Assembly: GCA_029747585.1 (NCBI GenBank)
Contig: JAPEVF010000527.1
Coordinates: 1 to 31,904 of the forward strand
Direction of reading: 5' to 3'
Source: Pleurotus djamor
Lineage: Eukaryota > Basidiomycota > Agaricomycetes > Agaricales > Pleurotaceae
DNA: 31,904 nucleotides
Under the pieces are notes generated by a model. It had not been told where the DNA came from, did not search any database, and saw nothing but the letters and a program-made list of their open reading frames with translations. Both the position numbers and the translations under genes were made by a program. This document shows, piece by piece, positions 1 to 9,951 of the stretch. Position 1 is the first letter of the stretch. Each line of letters starts with the position of its first letter.

Positions 1-86
1 CCAGCCACTCGCAAGGATATTTTTGCATCCCCCCCTTGCGCAGCTTTGTCGCGCCCCCACTCTGGTCTCTGGGCCTGTGCTGGGTG

Positions 87-455
87 ATGGTTGATACGAA
101 TTGGTTCTTCCCCAAACGAAGACACGAAGGACTACGGCCTAGCCGGCAAAGGGAGGAGATCCAATCCATCTCCCCAGATATCGTAGCAGAACACCTCCAT
201 CCTACGTTGAAAAGCGCTTGTGAGAACATCCACGCTGCGTTGATGGATCGGAATCCAGACGTTGAAGAACTCGAGACGAGACTGTATGCGTTTGTGAACG
301 AGCAGTTGACACTGGCTCAACTCAAAGTCTTGGTCGTGACGACGAAAATCGCGCAAGAGGCGATACGCAAAGTGATTCGGACAAAATCCTTAGATGAGTC
401 GGTGATATCGCAGCTAGACGATTTAATTGCGCCTTTCACGGACGAGGAAGTCTAG
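87..455 (+). CDS. uncharacterised short protein or 3' exon
   Basis: The frame is open from the left edge and ends in TAG at 453-455. The first ATG is at 87, which gives about 122 residues. From residue 25 on the protein looks like a compact helical domain with many charged residues, ending in an acidic tail (FTDEEV). I do not recognise the family. An acceptor-like site (AACGAAG) near 121 means this could instead be the last exon of a gene that starts outside the window. No signal peptide or membrane segment is seen. The coding claim rests on length and helical composition only. Confidence 0.35.
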   Translation: MVDTNWFFPKRRHEGLRPSRQREEIQSISPDIVAEHLHPTLKSACENIHAALMDRNPDVEELETRLYAFVNEQLTLAQLKVLVVTTKIAQEAIRKVIRTKSLDESVISQLDDLIAPFTDEEV

Positions 456-932
456 GATGTATACACCTCCACTTACTAGTCACCTCGCGGCGGCGACGAA
501 TATCGATGCTGGCACTAGGATCATTTCGTTTCCGTGTACCCAAGACGTGCGAGCACCACACAACCCTTGCGCGTGCCGACTCCCCCGCGGTTGACTACTT
601 GTATTGAGCCCGAAGCCGAGGACACTGTCGTTCGTAGGTGTCCGGCAGAGTCAATAGATCTTCGCTCGTGCACAGTGACTCGTATATCTCTAGATTATGA
701 CCATGCTTTTCTCACCAGCGGTTTTGTACGGGTTATTGTTCGCGGCGATAAATGATTTTGCGTGTCGTCTGACGTATATCTGCGGGCCCCGCGACCTATC
801 TGGCAGTTTTGTCAAGAGAATTTCGGCTCTCGCAGCACTTTCACTGTGTCCAATTCTCCCCAAATTCTGACCATGCTCTTCTTTGCATCAGAGCTTTAGA
901 AATAGAAACTCGCACATTACAAAGATTAGGAA
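456..932. other. no supported gene
   Basis: Only short frames without convincing starts or splice sites are present. The words 'gaccatgcttttct' (about 700) and 'gaccatgctcttct' (about 871) recur in related contexts, suggesting a small degenerate repeat. The stretch probably holds the 3' flanks of the convergent genes on either side. Confidence 0.4.
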
Positions 933-2821
933 CTACGCGATACAACCGGCCAAAACATCTAGGTACAGTATATACACCTTCGGGGCTGACCGTGGACGAG
1001 CGTCGAACTTCAAGGCCCACTCGTGGGTCTTACGAGGTAAGCCCGGCATGTTGTCAGGGACGACTAACACATAGTGGATCCTCTTAGAGCCCTGACGCCC
1101 GTTCATGAATCCCTTCCAGATATCCTCGACCAACTTCAAGCCTCTTTCGGATGCCCCGTGCTTCTCTGCCATCGTCACTTGGATCATCGTAAACGTGTAC
1201 GTTGGCTTCCCTTTTCCCTCCTCCGAGATGAGAAAACCATCGAAAAACGGATTTCGTCGGGATGTAGGTAGATATAAGCAATTGGTCGAGAGTTTCGTCA
1301 TGCCAGGTTCCCACTGCGCAACTTCATGAATGAGTGGGAGGATAATTGTCTTCGCTCGAGGGTCTTCCCTTTCAAATATTGTGCATGAGCTCAGTCCATG
1401 TGTGCGAAAGTATGAGAACTCACGGGGCAGTGTAGCCGCTTTCAAATACTTTTCTAACCATTTCTATTGCCGGAGGGAGTCTCGAGTCTTCCGTTGCTTC
1501 ACTTATTCGATCAACAACGATCTTCTCAAAGCATGCTCCGGCTAATGCGGCTGCCTCAGGGATCCATCTGACCACAGNAAAAAAGTTCATTGGTGAGATG
1601 CTTTCGGGCGTCTCCCAGTTCCTTCATGGCATAAAGAAAGACATCAGTATTCTTGAAAATAATGGAGCACTCATCGTATGAAGTAGATTTGGTGTCTCTC
1701 CATGATAAGAAGGTGTCTGGAAGGGAAGCATCAAGCAACCCTTTCTTGTGGGAAAGAGCGTCTTGAACTAATTTCCTCAACTCCTTGGGGTCTGTCTTCC
1801 GTATTACCTCTTGGGAATGTCGTACCATGCGCTCAGCCTTGGAGCTTCCTAAGGAGGCTATTATATCTCCGGCACATGGGCCAAATGTAGTATATGCGAC
1901 CTTCAGCTGGTTAGAGCTCACTGGTCGTCCATTGCATACTATTACCTTTGCCCTATGTTCAAAGTCAGGAAATGAGCATCGCCGTTCAAGCTCAGCGCTC
2001 AGGCTTCAAAGCTTCAAGAACGGTACTCACAAGTACTTGTTTACGTCATCGATACTCCAGGGGTTCATTATCAAGGTCTCGTAGTGCTTATAGTCGACTG
2101 GTGGATACTTTCGGGCTGTAGATGGCTGGACATAGACAATGAAAGTTTGGCACGATTGAAGGGAACCAGGAAAAGAGTAGGAATTGTCCCCAGGATCCAA
2201 TATTATCCATGCCCGTGTGGAAGACAAGTCGGGAACCTGAATTAATGGTGCCAACTCCGAGGGGTAGTGCAGCGCATCGGGTCGGGTGTAAACCCCATCA
2301 GGGGTAATCAGGATGAAATCACCGTGTCGATTTTGGTATAGGAAAGTGTGTCCTTCCTGGATGCGTCGTGCGAGGAAAAAGATTGTAGAACACGATTTTC
2401 CTGTCGCAGTTGTTAGCACTCATAAAATGCGATCGGTCTGAGACTCACCGATTCCGGAGGACCCTCCTACAATTGAGCCTTGCTCTCGATTGACACCGCA
2501 CCTTGACTCTGCCAAAACGAGTCGCTCGTAAAAGTCCAACATCTCGGGTCGTATGACGATTCGAAAGTCGGTCCCATGGACTTGGATTGTTTCATCACCA
2601 TGTTGACGACCCAATACTATGATATCACCAACAGTATACAGCTGATCCTGCTGGCATTTCTTGAAGAACTCGTCCCACGGAGAATCGGGGAGCTCGAGCA
2701 CCCAGCCACATTCAGTGGGATGCATGGGTGAGGGAAAGCGAGTTGAGATACGTTTAGGGGTTTCATGAAGCGGAATATATACCGTTGCGGACTGGCATGG
2801 CGGATCATCGTCATACAACAT
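933..2821 (-). CDS. Crinkler-RHS-like P-loop protein with nuclease-like C-terminus
   Basis: Four exons: 2821-2449, 2400-2031, 1952-1424 and 1368-933, all with GTGAGT donors. Removing the N at 1578 gives 1707 nt, an exact multiple of three (568 residues); keeping it causes a stop at about 1556. Walker A GGSSGIGKS is at about residues 119-127, split by intron 1. A Walker B-like WIILD lies near residue 193. The C-terminus carries a D-G-F...M-I-Q-V-T pattern followed by a conserved His, like the degenerate PD-(D/E)XK nuclease region of Crinkler-RHS (CR) proteins. Known for the family: an NTPase coupled to a nuclease-like effector domain, acting in host cells or in genome conflict. Inferred: a full-length CR-type protein. 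No signal peptide is visible at the chosen ATG. The start could also be the internal Met at about residue 33, where similarity to the neighbouring paralog begins. Confidence 0.7.
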
Positions 2822-3060
2822 AGGAGGGATACTCCGGATTCCCTTGCAGCAATTGGTGAATACATACAGGATGAGATACCCAACCCAACGTCCGCGAAGG
2901 GACCTTGAATGTGGTAGGAGTTCTGGGGAGAATAGGGGCTTTCCGTTCAGTCATCTCGCGAGAAAGTATTAATTGGCAGTAAAATCGAGATTAATAAAAG
3001 GTAGAGGTCAATAATAGGTAGAATGAGTATTCTTCTAAGTCAGCACAAGATCCTTGGCAT

Positions 3061-3999
3061 TTAACACTTCTCTTTTCTTTCTTTTCTTCGCGACGTTCCC
3101 TTCTCCACCTCATGCAAAGCCCTCAGAATATCCCGATCGTCGGGACCAAAGGTGACATAGATTTGCGTGAACTTTGCAGGACTGATGCGTCGTCCGTGAA
3201 CCTCTATAAGTTTGGATCTAAATTAAGTGCGAGGATGAGACGATTACAAAAATCGTAAGCCGCTAGATCAACTCACAGGTATTTCCGCAGATCCCTGGAA
3301 CACCATGGTTTCAAGACTATTGGCGGTCCGTCAAGGGTGCTGTTGTCGAGGAGGGGCTTGTGATTACAAGAAGACGTGGACGAAGCGTAGACAAGGAACA
3401 GCTCGGGCGTTAGAAGGTTGAGTGGAACGTCGGTCACGAAGCCGTTGTAGCGTGAAGCAATAAGTGCCCACAGGCGAGGGGATTCCGGTGGTAACAGCGG
3501 TTGAACGCAGGCTTCATACCCCTCGAATGTTGGTCGTGTGTATGTGTATACGCCCTCGGGAGAGATGAGGTACATGACGCCGATGTGATTGAAGTATAGG
3601 AATGTTTTGCGTTCGTAAATGTGTCTGGCAATGATATATATGAGCGAGCACAATTTTCCTAGGGTAGGTATTAGAAGTTGAAAAGATTAACGGAATGTTC
3701 GACTCACCAGACCCCGAAGGACCTTCCAAACGACGCCCGCGACATTGATTATCCAAGTCAGAGGACGACGATGTAAGCTGCTCGTAAAGATTGACCAACT
3801 CGGGTCGTATGATGATGCGGCAATTCGTCAAGATTAGATGGCACGTTTCGCTGCGCAATACGTTTCCAACGTCTATGATATCACCGACATTGTAGGGTCT
3901 TTTACGTTCGAGACATTTCTTGTGGAAAGGAGTCCATGCAGAGTAGGCAGGTTCAGCCTTCCATCCGAGTTCACAAGGCTGGATGGAAAAACTAGACAT
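3061..3999 (-). CDS. shortened, degenerate paralog of the neighbouring P-loop gene
   Basis: Three exons: 3999-3708, 3658-3277 and 3217-3061, 831 nt, 276 residues. Introns 1 and 2 sit at the same positions and phases as in the gene at 933-2821: inside the Walker A glycine codon, and after a Lys-Tyr pair. Aligned blocks include YNVGDII against YTVGDII, RIIIRPE against RIVIRPE, and SPEGVY against TPDGVY. The loop reads GPSGSGK followed by Leu instead of Ser/Thr. The Walker B Asp is missing (LWALIASRYN against AWIILDPGDN). It ends in a Lys/Arg-rich tail where the paralog continues for nearly 300 residues, so the nuclease-like part is absent. This is probably a tandem duplicate that lost its C-terminus and ATPase residues; it may be a pseudogene with an intact frame. 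The two genes lie 240 bp apart in the same orientation. Confidence 0.6.
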
Positions 4000-4609
4000 G
4001 GGGGGAATGGTTCGCTAGCACTCTGGGTTTGCTCAAAAGGCGTTATATAGTTTTTTCAATCGAAGCGGATCAACGACGCTCCATACGCACTGCTTGTCCG
4101 CTTCCGATCCCCTATCTCGCGCAGTGCCTCCTCGCCGCTCGGCATTTACGGTCTACTCCTGAGGCAGCTCCTGAAATAGATCACGTGGGTTAACCTGAAG
4201 CTTGTGTTTCCTGAGTACTCAGCGGTTCACGACCTGCACCAAACCGTCGATATCTGGCCTGGGCTGCTTCGTTTCTGGCTTTCTGGCCTTCTGATGCGGT
4301 TGGACCCGATGCTACCCTTTAAAGGTGCTGATTCTAATGGTGGTTCGAACGCTTGAAGCTTGAAACCAACGCTCGCCNGGGGGGGAAGGACTCAAGAGGA
4401 CTGTAAATAGCAATGATGTTGAAGGCGAAGGATACAGAAACACGATGGACCTCGCTGCCGTGGACAACTCTTTCATCGACCCAGCAGATGTTAACTCATC
4501 CGGTTTATCATCTCCACCCACTTCATCCTCATCGATCGCGTACCCTATCCATCTCCATCTCCAGTTCCAACTCCAGTCCCAACCACCTTCTCGGTGACCC
4601 AGTGCTATG
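4000..4609. other. no complete gene; Ser/Pro-coding-like stretch
   Basis: The first part is probably the promoter of the minus-strand gene ending its 5' side at 3999; a palindromic CACGTG lies at 4182-4187. From about 4450 to 4610 the plus strand has a proline/serine-rich reading (a PSPSPVPTPVPTTF-type linker near 4550-4600) that may be an upstream exon of the broken gene at 4610-5050. An N at 4378 beside a run of seven G may hide a frame error. Confidence 0.35.
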
Positions 4610-5050
4610 AAGACCTGTAATTGGATCATGAGCAATGCGCTGGAAGATCGGGTCGCCGAATTTGTCGGACTGTGGGACTTGAGTGAAGAGGCTGATGAAG
4701 GGGACGAAGAAGCAGGCAACGAAGAAGGAAGAGGAGCAGGCGGAGGAGAAGACAGGGAAGGACGAAGAAGAAGTAGGAGAAAGATGCGGAGGTTAGACGT
4801 TAGACGTCCACCCAATGGCCATGCCTTGCGTCAATGGTCAATTCGCCCAATGCGCCAATGGGAAGTTCTTGTTGACCGCTTGTGCTGGTGGAGCACAGTG
4901 TTTCGCGCTGCCTTTGGTTAACTCGAGGGGAACAGTAAGTTTTATGACTCATCCTTGTGATACCAGCTATTGATCGAGCACCACTTTCAGTCTATCACTT
5001 GCGCTACCGCTGCCGATGCACAGGCTCGTATCGCAGCAACGGGTGCTTGA
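4610..5050 (+). pseudogene. broken 3' end of a secreted-type cysteine-rich (carbohydrate-binding-like) gene
   Basis: A clear two-exon tail can be read: an exon ending at 4934 (GTAAGT donor), an intron 4935-4990 (TTTCAG acceptor), and a last exon 4991-5050 ending in TGA. It encodes the pattern CVNGQFAQCANGKF, then CAGGAQCFALPLVNSRGT, then SITC and a short helix ending RIAATGA. From memory this Cys-Gly-x-Phe / LPLVNSRGT / C pattern is a C-terminal module of secreted basidiomycete proteins, reminiscent of CBM19-type chitin-binding modules; the exact family name is uncertain. Upstream, a Lys/Glu-rich linker followed by ERCGG is in the same frame but is cut by an in-frame TAG at about 4794. No intact 5' part was found, so it is called a pseudogene. 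A missed intron or sequence error is the alternative. Confidence 0.5.
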
Positions 5051-5844
5051 ATACCTCCCGCTTACGGCTCACAGTTCAAGCTCTGACTTACGATACCCAA
5101 TACCTTTCGCGGCGTCTTTGAGATAGTTGAAGATAGGATTGGATATGGATGATTTTGTGAAGAAACGTACATACATTACTAGCCCCTCGTTGATGTATCT
5201 TGGAGGTAAATTGATTGTGGTTGTGGGATCCCTTCTTTCTGTCTGAGCTTTCAATTCATCCCTCGCACACTACTACTATATGGGCTACGCGAGCAAAGTC
5301 GACTCTTACGTCTACCCATCGGAAGGGTGAGTGGGAGCCAAACATCCAGCTCGTCTTGGAGGTGGAAATTGGACGATGACCATGCTGTATAATCCTAGCG
5401 CAAGTCTGTTATATATATTATGTGTGAAGCTTTATCAGGTTATTACATTTGGATAACTACTTGTTCGAATTCGAATTTCTGATATGAGGTCTCAGTAAGT
5501 ATACGCCAACGGGAAAAAAGAAAAAAAATAGAGCNGGAGAGAGAGAGGAGAGAATAGAGAGCGAGAGCAGTTTCGAAGACTGATATTCTACAACGCGAAA
5601 NGGAAGGTGGTCGTGATGAGAGGGGGAGAATGTATGAGGTAAGGGTAGGTAATGGGAGAGAGCGGGGGTTTGTGGTAGGGATCTTCGAAACCTTTTTGTT
5701 TTCACAGCGCGAGTAAACAAGGTAGGAGAAGAAACGAGGAGAAAAAAAGAGAAATAACGAAAAGAAGTACATTGAAAACATCGTATACATCCGATCCACG
5801 AGACAACCAATGAAAAGAGCAAGGAGAAGATGAGAGAGGGTCAA
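5051..5844. other. 3' flanks and polypurine tract
   Basis: No gene is supported. From about 5510 to 5760 the plus strand is strongly purine-rich (GA and A runs), so the transcript strand of the adjacent minus-strand bZIP gene is pyrimidine-rich; this is probably its 3' UTR. Ns occur at 5535 and 5601 within or next to these low-complexity runs. 5051-5450 shows only short frames. Confidence 0.45.
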
Positions 5845-8800
5845 TTAGTTGGAGCGCCCGCTGGTTGAGCTCAAGGTCAAGCTCCCCAACATCTGGCTCA
5901 GACATTCCGCCGCAGGGCCATGACCACACTTGTCCTTCACCTCCCTCTTCACTTCCCTTGGTGCCTCTCTCTTCACCACCTGAGGCGTGGGCTCGACATC
6001 GACGACCTTGAGAACAGCCTTGCCCTCAAGCACCTTCCTGACTTTCTCCGCATCCCACTTGGCGGTGAACGGACGAGGAGGTACGCCTCCCGATGACGAC
6101 GGAGCGGAGGAAGCAGAAGCATGCCCAGAGAATGCATCCCAGAACGCCGAGCCCAGTCTCTTCAACAACGTCTGTGTGGCAATGGCAGCAACGACGGCGT
6201 CCCTCTGCTGGTTTTCCCGATCCCTCTGGAACTGAGCGTATTGTTGCAACGTAGCTTCCTTCTCCTCGACCTTGATGTCCTTCTTGGTTGTTGAATACGA
6301 CGAAGACTTGAAGGAGGCGGCGCTCTTGCCCATAAGCAAGGCACTGAGCGGACCAGCGCCGACGGTTCCAGCAGCGTACGGTGTGTACGGTGGTGGAGGG
6401 CCGGAAGCAGCTGGAGCATTCGCCTTGGACGAAGGAGCAAAGAAGGCTGGGCGTAATGATCCAGCAAGACCGGACAGGTGCTGCTGTTGCTGTTGCTTCG
6501 GCATATTCGGGGAAGCGGCCTGTTGATGTTGATGATGGTGATACTGCGCCGCCATCCTTCCCCATAGCTGCATCCGATACATATCCAACGTCTTCATCGT
6601 GAACGGGTTCATATCAGCGAACCCATCCAGACTACCAGCGCCAACACCGCCAAATCCGTTCGGCATCGCGCCACCAATACCATATCCGTCTTCCTGCGCT
6701 TCGCGGACAGAGCCATTCAAGCGTGGGTTGATATTCTCCAACTCCTTGTGGTCGTTAATATGCACAGCAGGTTCTTCGTCGCTGCCGTAGTCAGTGGTGG
6801 GACCAGGACTAGAAGAAGCTGAACTGGAGTCGCTAGAGTGACCGCTGGTCCCGAAAACGCCTTGGCCGAGGATGCTGCCCCATTCGGGGACAATCGCGGC
6901 GTGGACGGGAGTGATACCTCCACCGAGTGGAGAGAGTCCACCCCAAAAGCCGCTGCGCTTGCCGCCGACTCTGGGAGAGGAAGGCAGATCCTTCTGGGTG
7001 TTGGGAGTGAGTAACGAGGTGGACGGAGCAGATGCAGCAGCAGCAAGTTTCTCTGCGGCGCTTTGAGCCGGTAGAGGAGCGGGAGGGGGGAGGTTGAGGA
7101 TAACGCCACCTTGTTCGATGTAGTCAGAAAGAATGTACGAAGTGGGGTTGACGATGATACATACTTTCGCTGCCACGGCCTGAGAGTAAAGCTTTCTTCA
7201 ACGCATCGATCTCTTGTCGCAGAGCAACATTCTCGCTTTGGGTCTCCCCCAGTTGAGCTCGGATAGCCTGTAAGAGACGATCCCTTTCGGCGATGTCCCC
7301 TTCGAGCGTGGTGATGTATTCTAGGTAAACCAAGGCATGATCAGTAACGTCTCGCAGATATCAAGTGGATACGAGCCGAGCCACCTTTTCGCCGCACACG
7401 GAAATTTCGAGCGCTGATCTTGTTGCGCAATTGTCGTTTCTCCTTGCTAGACATCTTTTGGAAAACCTCAGGAGGGGGTCGCCAATCAGCGGGGATATCA
7501 TCGTCCTTCTCATCGTCGTCATTTTCATGGATCGATGTAGCACGAGGAGACGTTGACTGAGAATTTGAGAACGAATACAGACGATCGACCTGGTCCGCAG
7601 CGTTAATATCGGCGTCTGAATGAGGGGGTCAAGATTAGTTGTCTTGGATGGGTTGATCGAAAATATCAAGGTAGACGAACCTTGAGCGCCACTGATCCAA
7701 TCCCCGAGCCCAAGGTTCCTAGCCACGACGGGTGTCGAGGAGCTCTTCAGCTGGGCCAACTTCTCTGGGAGTGTGAGCGGTCGTTCCCCACGGTCAATAT
7801 TACGATCTTTTCCGGATGCTTTTTCTTTTCCCGATGCCGATCGTTTCGCTTTACCCGAGGCTGAAGGAACGGATGCTGAAGTCGAGGCGCCAGGTGTGGA
7901 TGTACGCGGGACTGCGTTGGAAGTAGGCAAACTGGTGTTTTCCTTCTCGACGACCTGAGTTCGTGGTGGAGGAGCGGAAAGAGCAGAAGCCAGTAATGAT
8001 GACGAACTTGATGCAACAGAGTTTTTCTTGACACCGCCGCTCTGAACGGTTCCTCGTCGTGCTTTACCGTGCCCACCGACTTTGACGGGTGTAATCGTGA
8101 GGGTCACGCGAGGGAGTTGTTGCTGAGTGGATTGTTTAGATTTCGAGCTAGCTTTGGAAGCTTTTCGAGCAGGCCGAAGTCTTGACTCCGCTCCCTCGCT
8201 AACATCTTCCACCATGGCATCTTCTTCATCCTGGTCCACCCCTCCATCTTCACCATGCTCTTCCGAGTCGCATTCATCGTCGCCATCATGGCTTTGCGAA
8301 ACCGGCGTTCCCACAAGCTGGGGGTCAATCCCAGACTCAGGTGATAGAACGGACGAGGAAACCTGGGCGCCTGATGTGACCTGTTGCGAGGGATCGCCGA
8401 CGGGGCCTGAGCCTGGCGTGGAGACTAAAGTGGGGTCAATCGGAACAGTCAAGTCCAAATCCATCCCGATGTTGTGCAAGTCCAAGCCCATCGAATTGAA
8501 GTCCATAGGCATGCCCATACCCAGAGCATATGAGCTGTACAGATCAAAAGAAGACCCCGTATCAGCGCTACTCCCGGGTGCCTTTCCTTCTTCATCAATG
8601 AAAGAAAAAAACCCCAGGATCACTAGAAGTTGAGCTCTTTGACAGTGGTAGACCAGCGTAAGGATGGGTGACAAACGGACTTGGCTCAAGTATGTCGGGA
8701 AAAGAGGTAGGCAATTGGGGCTGAGGAGGGGTGTTGAGGGCGCTCGCCGGTGAGTGTGAAGATTCTGGCGACGACGGATGGGATCCTTCCGTAGATTCCG

Positions 8801-8927
8801 TCTTCATCGCCGTCGATGACGATGCATTGTTGTTCGTCGGCGCAGGTGACGACAAGAAGTCTGTATGAAAGAAATCAGAGAGGTCGTACGGCGCAGCGTA
8901 CGACGGGGAGTTGTCGACGAGCATCAT
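5845..8927 (-). CDS. bZIP transcription factor, large fungal type
   Basis: Four exons: 8927-7681, 7615-7385, 7320-7165 and 7109-5845. Removing one base from the homopolymer run at about 8607-8617 (A7C4 on the plus strand) joins the two frames of exon 1 and gives 2898 nt, 965 residues. The basic region is at about residues 475-493 (EKRQLRNKISARNFRVRRKE) and fits the N-x7-R rule with the NKxSAxxFR variant. The zipper follows with positions I-I-L-L-N-I-L spaced by seven, including the usual Asn. An acidic, Ser/Thr-rich N-terminus and a long C-terminus with QKDLPSSPR, a Gln/His-rich stretch and basic repeats are probably disordered and regulatory. The intron between basic region and zipper lies in RRK|E. 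Expected role: nuclear DNA-binding dimer; target genes unknown. The C-terminal QKDLP.SPR...FWGG block is, from memory, conserved among Agaricomycete homologs. Confidence 0.85.
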
Positions 8928-9951
8928 CGGGGCAAACGAGAATGATCGCGAGTTCAGTCTACTTGCTTGCTGGACGTTGCGGGCGACGACGACGACGACG
9001 AGAGTTGTTAATGGGCGTTGTGGAGAGAAAGAGAGAAGGCAAAGCAGTGAAACCCTGATGTGAGAGCTGCGCGATTGATTATGTAAGCTTGTTGTGGCAA
9101 TATACCACTTTAGGCACGCCGAGCCGCGTAGGCTTAGATGCTTAGATCATCAGGATTACGCCTCACGCAAGCCGCCTCTCTTGAACCTTCTAGCAACTTC
9201 GACCTCACTGACGACGACATCGTTGAAATACTACGAACGTAAGGACAGGACTACTATCGTATTATCTCTAGAGTTTTCTGAATTTTACCACCGTTCAAAG
9301 GCCGAATATCTCACAAGAACTCGCTCCTAGATCGATTCTTATCGAACAGAGGTACCGGTGCGCCCGAGTTTAACTCCACGGTTCAATCGTTCCAGGGTTA
9401 AAATGTTTCCAGTGTCTCCATATCACAAAGGGGAGTAGTGGGGCTCTCCTACCGAAGACTTCTTCCGATGCAACCAACCACGCCTTTCGGCAAAGATTGA
9501 TCTGATAACTGCTACACGTCATAGATGGATTATCTCGTCAACCCAGACTCTGCCTCACCTCAGCCACGACTCTTTCTCAAGCTCAGTATCAGGCTTTTCG
9601 GTAGATCTTAAACATCATATGGTCTTCGATATGGGAAGATCTTTGACACTTCTATCAGGTACTTCCCCGGTCACCTGCGTATCTGATGTCCAATAATATA
9701 CCATACACCTCAGCATCTGTGCAGACAAGATGATCACTATCATCGCCGCGAAATTTGAGCATCTCCGAATCGATGCGAAGTCATTGACGTCCGGGTTGCC
9801 ATGAGGCGCACTAGTCTTTCTCTGTGGACGTGACTGCAGCTATTTGTCAACGCAAGCTTTACGACCAGGCAGTGGCACGTCTATCGTCGCTGTCATCCAG
9901 ATATCATTTATCTTGGCATAGTATACCAAAGGTTACAACTATATAATGCCG
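8928..9951. other. intergenic region, promoter of the bZIP gene
   Basis: About 1 kb between two minus-strand genes. A short frame at 9094-9330 lacks codon bias and homology. The part near 8928-9060 is probably the 5' UTR of the bZIP gene. A tRNA-like word near 9380 (GGTTCAATCG) lacks a matching A box and fold. Confidence 0.5.
8984..9001. repeat. (CGA)6 microsatellite in the bZIP 5' region
   Basis: Six uninterrupted CGA units (TCG on the gene strand), starting 57 bp upstream of the bZIP ATG, probably within the 5' UTR. Confidence 0.8.

Noticed and set aside
4330..4360. GGTTCGAAC word resembling a tRNA B box
   Set aside because: The flanking sequence does not fold as a tRNA and lacks an A box and acceptor stem.
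4312..4815. Minus-strand Leu/Ser/Pro-rich frame that looks like a signal peptide (LLLLLRPSLSSPPP)
   Set aside because: It is the complement of the Lys/Glu-rich linker of the plus-strand broken gene, spans an N, and lacks splice support.
5443..5844. Minus-strand hydrophobic, Phe/Ser/Leu-rich frames
   Set aside because: They are translations of the polypyrimidine 3' flank of the bZIP gene and contain two Ns.
9360..9410. tRNA-like B-box word (GGTTCAATCG)
   Set aside because: No A box at a suitable distance and no cloverleaf could be drawn.
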